Assembly: GCA_001630475.1 (NCBI GenBank)
Contig: KV419414.1
Span: forward strand, 121,707 to 185,706
DNA: 64,000 nucleotides
Origin: Sistotremastrum niveocremeum HHB9708
Taxonomy: Eukaryota > Basidiomycota > Agaricomycetes > Sistotremastrales > Sistotremastraceae
Reading direction: 5' to 3'
Shown here: in pieces, positions 58,222 to 64,000 of the stretch
Numbering within the stretch: position 1 is the stretch's first letter
How the letters are laid out: every line of letters starts with the position of its first letter
The notes under the pieces: generated by a model
Told to the model about the DNA's origin: nothing
Databases searched by the model: none
Seen by the model: only the letters and a program-made list of their open reading frames with translations
Position numbers and translations under genes: made by a program

Positions 58222-58535
58222 ATGGATCGATTGAAAACGGCCATTAAAGAATACACCTTTAGCACTAGTCGAAACTACCTCGATCAGGTCAACGAGCTCG
58301 CCCAACAGAAACAAATTGATCTGACATGGGGAGAGTCCAGAAATGGTCCGAACCATGACGTGGTATGGCAGGCTTGGCCTATTGGTAAGGCAAAGAGAAT
58401 CGACCACAAACAAATGTTGATCATGTTGCAGTGGCGGGAAAAGCCTACCCAGACTATAACCGGGCCGGAAAAAATATCCAAGAAGCGAGGCGGAACTCAG
58501 CCCAAGAGATGGTAAGAATAATCCGGGGGATCTAG
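58222..58535 (+). CDS. stand-alone dsRBD micro-protein 5
   Basis: Two exons, 58222-58384 (163 nt) and 58432-58535, with a 47-nt phase-1 intron (GTAAGG ... TTGCAG); 88 aa. Exon 1 reads NYLDQVNELAQQKQIDLTW, then GPNHDVVWQAWP, the dsRBD helix 1 and first two strands, including the GPxHxxxW pattern. Exon 2 reads GKAYPDYNRAGKNIQEARRN, strand 3 and helix 2. The helix-2 start keeps basic residues (GKN, ARR), so RNA binding is plausible. The frame is intact. Together with copies 1-4 it shares length, intron position and intron phase. Downstream lies the conserved 50-bp block also found after copy 4. Confidence 0.74.
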
Positions 58536-59174
58536 GTGTGTTTTCAATGAGCAGACCGAGTTCAATAACGTTCTGACAACGGATATAAGACAGATCTCTA
58601 TCCAAGGGACGGAGACGAAGTAGGACATGCAGGATTGGCGCCATCTTCTTGTTGTAATTTTCTCCCGGTATTAGAATTGTATGTCTAGATTGATGATTCG
58701 CGAATATCGAGACCATTTCTTCTGTAGTACGCGAGACTAAGATCGACTTCAAGCTAGTAACCAACGACGTGTCCAGAGTCGAGATGTGGGCCGAAACGGA
58801 GATAGACACTCTCGTATGATGTTCAGCCTCGGAAAATATAGCAGACCGTAAGAGTCAGCACGGAAAGAGAACAGAAGCAGACAAGAAGCAGAAGTCTCGG
58901 AGAATCCCGCCGACACTCTTCACGAACCCCAGCTCATAGTACAGACTCCGACAAGGAAGCAGAGGAGAAGTTTGGGCGTTGATACAAGCCATGCAGAATA
59001 CAACAATAAATATGCTGTCTTTACATTTTCGAAGGAAAAGAATCGGAATGCTGTACAGTACATAGTCATGATAAACCCCAGTCCGCCGGATATAAATACT
59101 GTTTGTTGGGTGATGATCATATAAGCCGGTCAAAACACCCACAGTCATGAGCATGATAGAAATAAAAAACGATT
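58536..59174. other. spacer between convergent dsRBD5 and peroxidase genes
   Basis: Contains the conserved block 58621-58670; the rest is presumably 3' UTR sequence. No supported gene. Confidence 0.4.
58621..58670. repeat. block conserved downstream of dsRBD genes (copy at dsRBD5)
   Basis: Nearly identical to 29699-29748; begins 86 bp after the dsRBD5 stop. Confidence 0.7.
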
Positions 59175-60548
59175 TCAGATGCTGGATCGGAGAACCTCGG
59201 TACAGTCGACGAGTTCGCTGACATTCTGTCCCACTAAAGTCATCTTGAGAAAAGTTTCCGCAAAGTCGCGTCGCATAAGATCTGCATCGTCTTCCACGGA
59301 ATATAAAAACGCCACATGCCAGGTTTGGTAGACTCACTTGCGTAACGTCTCCATGCCGGCGCAGTCCTCGCATCTCGAGCCAAAACGAAATCAGATTGAA
59401 GGCGTACTTGTCCACGAGCAGGGCTCATCACTTCTCCGTAATGATTCGGCGTTCCCGGCCATAGCTTTCCTTTTGACAATGTCTAGATCGCATTAGTGAG
59501 TAGCGCCTCGGGTCATACAGTTGACGGCGAACTTCATTGAAGAACCTCGTATCGAATTTCTCTGGAGTCGTGTCGAGGGGAGCACCCAGAATAGCGGCAT
59601 CGAGAGTACTTGCAGCGGCGACCGAATGAGAAGCTAAGAGGGCGACTAATTCATCCGCTGAGAATCCTGCATCAGAAAACCGAGCAATCATGTCGTCGGC
59701 AGAATCTTCTGGTCCAGAAACCAATCCATCTGCAGCAGGTCCTTTCGCAGCAGGTCTTCCGGCATAGAACATCATTTCAGGAGCACGAGAGCAGTAGCTG
59801 AGACCGAGTGTGCCGGCGAATGCCACAAGGTCACCGAAGGAGATTGTTGATGTTGCCAAAGGATAATTCGCAACGAAGGAGGAGAGTGTGGTGATTATCG
59901 CCCGGAGACCTTGGTTCGAAGCTCAATTGGCAGATCAGGATTTGAAGACTTTATCGAAATCAATGGTGGACGAGTACCATAGCTCAATTCTTGCGGAAAT
60001 TGTAGGATTGACCCATCCGCCCCACCACCTCTACAACTTCTATCATTTGAGAACGGGATATCTGGAAGAACAGACGTACACATATTTTCCGAGATCTTCC
60101 TGTGCTTGAGAGTAACCTACTGCGTCATGGAACTGGGGAAGCTTTGGTACGTGCAGAAATGACAATGGGATTTCCGAACCGTCAGACTGCCAACGATTCA
60201 GTGAATCAGCATTCTATGGGTGGCAGAGTAACTCACCGAAGAGCCGCACGAGCATTCTTGGCGCTACGGCATTGATTGAATATCCTCGAAACCCGGATTT
60301 TACAGAGAGCGCACCAAGATCCGCCGTCGAATCTGACACATTTGGTAAGATACATATTCCGCGTCTGAAAGGCAGACGTACACGTCGGCACGTAGCAAAT
60401 CTCGTATGGCATACCACGGCCAGCACTGTTGGTTGATGAGCGTGGAAATTGAGGGAGTAGAGCTGAAAGGTGTCGATGCTGCAGACGCGTAGCTGGCGAT
60501 TTTTGTGAGAATGATAAATTGAAAGATGATGGCTTTGATGAGATGCAT
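59175..60548 (-). CDS. class II haem peroxidase, generic peroxidase type
   Basis: Eight exons: 60548-60382, 60332-60237, 60186-60180 (7-nt microexon), 60132-60080, 60030-59978, 59921-59533, 59482-59338 and 59290-59175; 341 aa. Residues 1 to about 22 form a secretion signal (MHLIKAIIFQFIILTKIASY). Haem-pocket motifs are complete: distal ALRLTFHDA (Arg88, His92), GGGADGSIL, TISFGDLVAFAG, and proximal ELVALLASHSVAA (His224). The C-terminal VRLQSDFVLARDARTA and LVDCTEVL match the fungal class II superfamily. The Glu/Glu/Asp manganese site of MnP is replaced (Lys and Ala before the distal Arg, Ser after the proximal His), and the surface Trp of LiP/VP is Ala219. It should therefore be a generic, low-redox secreted peroxidase using H2O2 on phenolic substrates. 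Two introns use GTTCG donors. Confidence 0.87.
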
Positions 60549-60896
60549 GAATTAGGATAGTAACCAGACCGGATTCTTGAACGAGTGTTGGGAGCCTGCA
60601 GGATATACTCCAGAGAAGGCGTCTAGGAGCGTCGGAGTTGGAAAGCGCGATGTCTTGCTTCGAGCTTCGTTCCCTCGAGTTCAAAACTCGTTCTCAATAA
60701 TAACAAGGGCGACTTCTAGTGACGGGAGCTAATAATATTCGTGCACTTTGTTCAATGAATATTGAATAGAACCATATCTCAAGAACTTCAACAAAAAACT
60801 CTTTTCTAGTAGAAATCACTATATTCCACATACCGGACCTTCAGATCCTCCATCATGCTTTGCTGTATCACTTGTGGCGCAGCTTCTCTGCAGACA
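60549..60896. other. peroxidase promoter region
   Basis: 348 bp between the peroxidase start and the stop of family gene E. The 50 bp next to the peroxidase start is duplicated at 62045-62096. Confidence 0.5.
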
Positions 60897-61581
60897 TCAC
60901 GCTTCCAGGTGCTTCAATCCGGCGAGTATCTTCGTGACAGCCAGTGATTCCAATCCTGAATTGGATGGGCCGAGAACATTCGGCCAATCTTCTTGGAAGG
61001 GTAGGTTATCGGACGCCACCATTGACAACTGACGCGCCCGAGTTGGAGCACGAGATAGAATAGAATCGAAGGTAGTCGCTAAGCAGCATCCCAATCTAGA
61101 TGCTTCTAGCTGACGAATATTGATCGAATCGGCATCGGACCCTTCGAGTTCCACGATGCCGTCTGAACTGGAAGCTGCAGTACCAACAAACCCTGGAGCC
61201 TCTTTTTCATGAAAGTCATTGCCTAGCATTGCGGAATCGTCCCGTTGAGCTGCAGCTTCAATCAGGAGATTTTGAAAGAAGGCTTGGAGCTGGGCATGCG
61301 GATCTGAGATTATTTGAGCTATACGACCCAAACTTCATTTCGCAGATAACAGGGAGCTTACTGGTGAGAACGGTATCATCTTTCGAGTCGTGTTCTTCTG
61401 CCCGGGCCTCGTTGTCTGGCAACTCGTGCCAATCTCTCAGCCCTGGTGCTGAACGCTCAGCGGAAACAATAGTTTCTTCTTTGATTTCTTCGAGGATCAA
61501 ATGCATTGCTCCGACTGAGTTCGATGTGAGTATCGCGAGCATCTGATCTCGATCGGCAACTGGCCACGTACAGATATACAA
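60897..61581 (-). CDS. RAPSR/NLP-motif family protein E (function unknown)
   Basis: Two-exon model, 61581-61362 and 61303-60897 (58-nt phase-1 intron, GTAAGC ... CTCAG), 208 aa. The second exon is 407 nt, as in member B. It opens with PHAQLQAFFQNLLIEAA and later shows LSRAPTRARQLSMVASDNLPF and an acidic stretch before a short tail (LAGLKHLEA). The first exon is acidic and charged (EEIKEE, DNEARAEEHDSKDD). The start codon could instead be the internal ATG at 61542. No known domain. It lies between the peroxidase and its truncated duplicate. Confidence 0.6.
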
Positions 61582-61879
61582 GGGAGTCGTAAAATTTGAG
61601 TGTCAGGCTGGGAGGGGACACCCGACTGGCCACCGTCACACTTCTGTGGTGCAAGGATCCGACGACACGAAGACTAGTTGTCGATTCCTTGCCTCCACAG
61701 TCCGCCTCGATGGCTGTGCCCGGCAGCAGAATCCCGGGCGTTTAAAGTCCCGGGCACCGCCACCTTGAGGTTTGCCTTTAGGGTCTAGGGCTGATTAACA
61801 TCTTGGGATTTTCGTATAGTTATGTTTCCTCGATGAAGATAATGAAATGCCAGGTAATGGTCGGTTCACGCTGCAAAGC

Positions 61880-62096
61880 CGTTCCCGTATAGTATATATA
61901 CCAGATGCAGCACTGTTCGTTCGTACAGAAGAGACCTGGTGTGGTACCAGAGCTTGCAGGCTTGAATGTCAGTGCCGCACACGCGTAGAGAATGATAATC
62001 GGAAGGAATATTAAATCAAAGAGCCCTGTTTTGAGGGAATGCATAGATTCGGATAGTAATCGGACTGGATTCTTGAACGAGTGCTTGAGAGTTTGA
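61880..62096 (-). pseudogene. truncated tandem copy of the peroxidase 5' end
   Basis: An ATG at 62044 begins a signal-peptide-like sequence (MHSLKTGLFDLIFLPIIILY) followed by EQCCIWY, parallel to MHLIKAIIFQFIILTKIASY and QQCWPWY of the intact gene. The 50 bp upstream are also alike (TCTTGAACGAGTG and GGATAGTAA words in both). Similarity stops after the first exon, and none of the haem-pocket exons is present. Confidence 0.7.
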
Positions 62097-62702
62097 GATG
62101 TAAGCCAAAGACTGTTCGAAGAAATAATCGGAGTTTCAAATTGCAGAACACTTGATTGGCCATGAGTATTCTGATTCCGAGTACTAGTATTACTGTACCT
62201 ACATGACCTTGACATATTTCACACGCTAAGCGCCCACGGAGCGCCCACGGAGATGCACGATTTTCGACACTCTCAGCTCCTTCCTGCGCAAACACATGTG
62301 TCGACACACCTCATAACTCTCGGAAACACAATATATCATCGATTGCAAATATTTGAATATATTTTGGTATTTGTATGTCGTATTTTCAAAAACGTAACGC
62401 CATAACGGCAGTATGTCGTGGTCGTGTAAGTACAGTATGTCTTATGTTGGTGAGCGGCATTTATACATAGCTATCTAGTAGTCCTTATATACATGTTGTC
62501 TGTCTAATGAAAATTTTCTGAAACTATCTAATCGCGCAGACTATACTATTCCGTGTATCACTTTGTGTATCGGATATACGGGGCGGGAATATCCCGGTGA
62601 TCCCCTTCTCACACTCCCCCTTATTCCCGGTTCCGGATATCCGGCTCCCCCTGAATCTCGGCCTCGGCTAATATCAGCATGAGCACACAGCTACTAATCT
62701 GG
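62097..62702. other. AT-rich spacer, transposon-derived in part
   Basis: No gene. Near 62225 the word GCGCCCACGGA is tandemly repeated. The words GGATATCCGG and GAGCACACAGCT near 62640-62690 recur around the right side of the MITE, suggesting an older disrupted element. Confidence 0.35.
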
Positions 62703-62710
62703 CCCGGAGC

Positions 62711-63361
62711 TAAGGATGAACACGAATACACCAGAAAAAAGGATACCCATGGATGTACCTACCCAGGTACCTGTCTTTTTCAGCTTTCACAGGTCCAGGT
62801 ACACCATCTACTAAAAATATCACAGGTCCGAGTATTGGAAATCTCAAAATTTTGTTTACTCAGGTACCCCATGGATATACCTGTCTAGAGGACAGGTCTC
62901 CTCTAAGTCTCAGATTCACATAATATCCTCCAATACCAGCTCAAATCTCATTATTACACCACTTATAATTGATAAATATAAATCAGAGACAAGGATATTT
63001 GGGTCTTAATTGAGTCTTCAGTATCCATTGGGCATCTATTTGGACTTGAGTTGAGGTACTTGGGTTCAATCTGGATACCCAAAAGCACTCAGATACTTGA
63101 GTATGGGTGTTCATATGGATATTTTTATGACATATTGGTACTCAGGTATGGATACTTGAGTCTGGTTTGGGTACTTTTTTTACTCAGTTCTACTCATATC
63201 CATATACTCACAGGTATATCCAGGTACCCCAAGTAGGTACCTAGGTTTGAGAAAATCAATGTCACAAAAAAATTTCACAGGTCTGAGTATGGGTCCCAAG
63301 GGCTAAGGTACCTGCCTGTAAGGTACCCATATTCATGAGTCCATATTCGTGTTCATCCTTA
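62711..63361. mobile_element. hAT-like MITE, 651 bp
   Basis: Perfect 18-bp terminal inverted repeats TAAGGATGAACACGAATA, flanked by a perfect 8-bp duplication CCCGGAGC (62703-62710 and 63362-63369). The interior is rich in GGTACCTG/GGTACCC words and has no transposase frame. Confidence 0.85.
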
Positions 63362-63443
63362 CCCGGAGCACACAGCTCGACGTCCGAAGATCACACAGAT
63401 CAAACACTGATAGAGCACACAGCTCGTCACCCTCTTGCCTAAT

Positions 63444-63926
63444 TCAGTAAGCCAAATCCGCCAATGCCATACTGGCCTTTTCCTTCCTTTCTGGGCAATC
63501 CCTCTGTATATGCCCTTCTTTCTGGCACCCATAACAAGTAATAGTCCTTCTGTTCCCACGGTTCTCCTTTGCTAGTAGCGCGGCTTCTTTTCCGGCTAAC
63601 GGCTTGCCGATCCGTGCTTCTTCGTCTATAATAGCTCCGACGACTTCTTTGATCGTGAGATCCGAGTCCGATGTTACGGCTCCGAGAGCAGCGGCTAACG
63701 CTGAATACTCCTCGGCTAGGCCCATAATGAGTACGTCAATGACATCATCATCGGATAACTCGACGTCCACGGCTCGCAACTGGTCCGCGAATGACAGTAC
63801 GGTGTCAACAAATGCTCGACCCTTCAACCCGAGAGAGTGGGTCCCATAGAACTGCCGCTTGAGCGCTATACGATTCGCTCGGCTCGGCTTCTCGTAGGTC
63901 TCTGCTAGTGCTTCCCACGCTTCGGC
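63444..63926 (-). pseudogene. copia gag fragment
   Basis: Frame with EAWEALAETYEK, FADQLRAVDVELSDDDVIDVLI, a GLAEEYSALAAAL block and the CCHC knuckle CYGCQKEGHIQRDC. These are the middle and end of a Ty1/copia gag (UBN2 type), different from the element at 24-29 kb. It is closed on the upstream side by a stop at 63927-63929 where unrelated AT-rich sequence begins. No pol is attached. Confidence 0.75.
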
Positions 63927-63929
63927 TTA

Positions 63930-64000
63930 GTGATGTGAAATATGATTATTATGATATGATATGATATTTTCCCCAAATTTTGGAATACTGATATCGTGAT
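63930..64000. other. AT-rich sequence at right edge
   Basis: Starts TAGTGATGTGAAATATGA with repeated ATGATAT units; it interrupts the gag fragment and may be the end of another DNA transposon that continues outside the window. Confidence 0.3.

Noticed and set aside
59870-60000. Frameshift in the peroxidase gene
   Set aside because: An apparent one-base shift near 59900 disappears when the 56-nt intron 59922-59977 is removed, giving the expected ELSYASNQGL segment.
1-64000. CRISPR arrays, bacterial operons, rRNA genes
   Set aside because: No regularly spaced identical repeats, no Shine-Dalgarno-led operons and no rRNA signatures; the window is eukaryotic.

Overview
The window is a eukaryotic, almost certainly basidiomycete fungal, chromosome segment, and most likely from an agaricomycete. 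Genes carry many 47-70 nt introns with GT..AG ends and CTRAY-type branch sequences. The gene set includes a class II (lignin-peroxidase superfamily) haem peroxidase, a DUF6535-type membrane protein, an F-box/leucine-rich protein, the TORC1 regulator NPR2, the phospholipase NTE1 and a nuclear tRNA-Leu(AAG). No species is claimed.

Layout. 0-4 kb: an F-box protein running off the left edge and the mitoribosomal protein mS45/Bot1. 4-8 kb: a cluster of four members (A-D) of an unrecognised small-protein family with the motif RAPSRxxQLFxAAxNLPF, in alternating orientation; a fifth member (E) lies at 61 kb. 10-11.6 kb: a C2H2 zinc-finger protein. 14-30 kb: four members of a family of stand-alone double-stranded-RNA-binding-domain (dsRBD) micro-proteins (a fifth is at 58.2 kb), surrounding the divergent housekeeping pair LRP1/Rrp47 and SF3B5. 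The fourth dsRBD gene is split by a Ty1/copia retrotransposon (23730-29534, 5-bp target duplication), which is itself split by a hAT-type MITE (28333-28841, 8-bp target duplication). 30.5-38.6 kb: NTE1 followed by a monoacylglycerol-lipase-like hydrolase, both on the + strand. 38.6-48 kb: gene-poor, with a DUF6535 protein and nested MITEs. 48-57 kb: an ADP-ribosyltransferase fused to a four-bladed hemopexin propeller, a DEDDy 3'-5' exonuclease, NPR2 and tRNA-Leu. 58-64 kb: dsRBD5, a generic class II peroxidase with a truncated tandem copy upstream, family member E, another hAT-like MITE and a copia gag fragment.

How the parts relate. The housekeeping genes are independent: mitochondrial translation, exosome, spliceosome, amino-acid signalling to TORC1 and phospholipid turnover. 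NTE1 and the adjacent lipase could both act on deacylation products of glycerolipids, but co-regulation is only inferred. The accessory content is the notable part: two expanding small-protein families, a toxin-like ADP-ribosyltransferase/hemopexin fusion and several generations of nested transposons. Gene models were built by hand from the six reading frames. Exon sums were checked to be multiples of three wherever exact intron limits are given. Homology statements rest on remembered family motifs, not on database searches.
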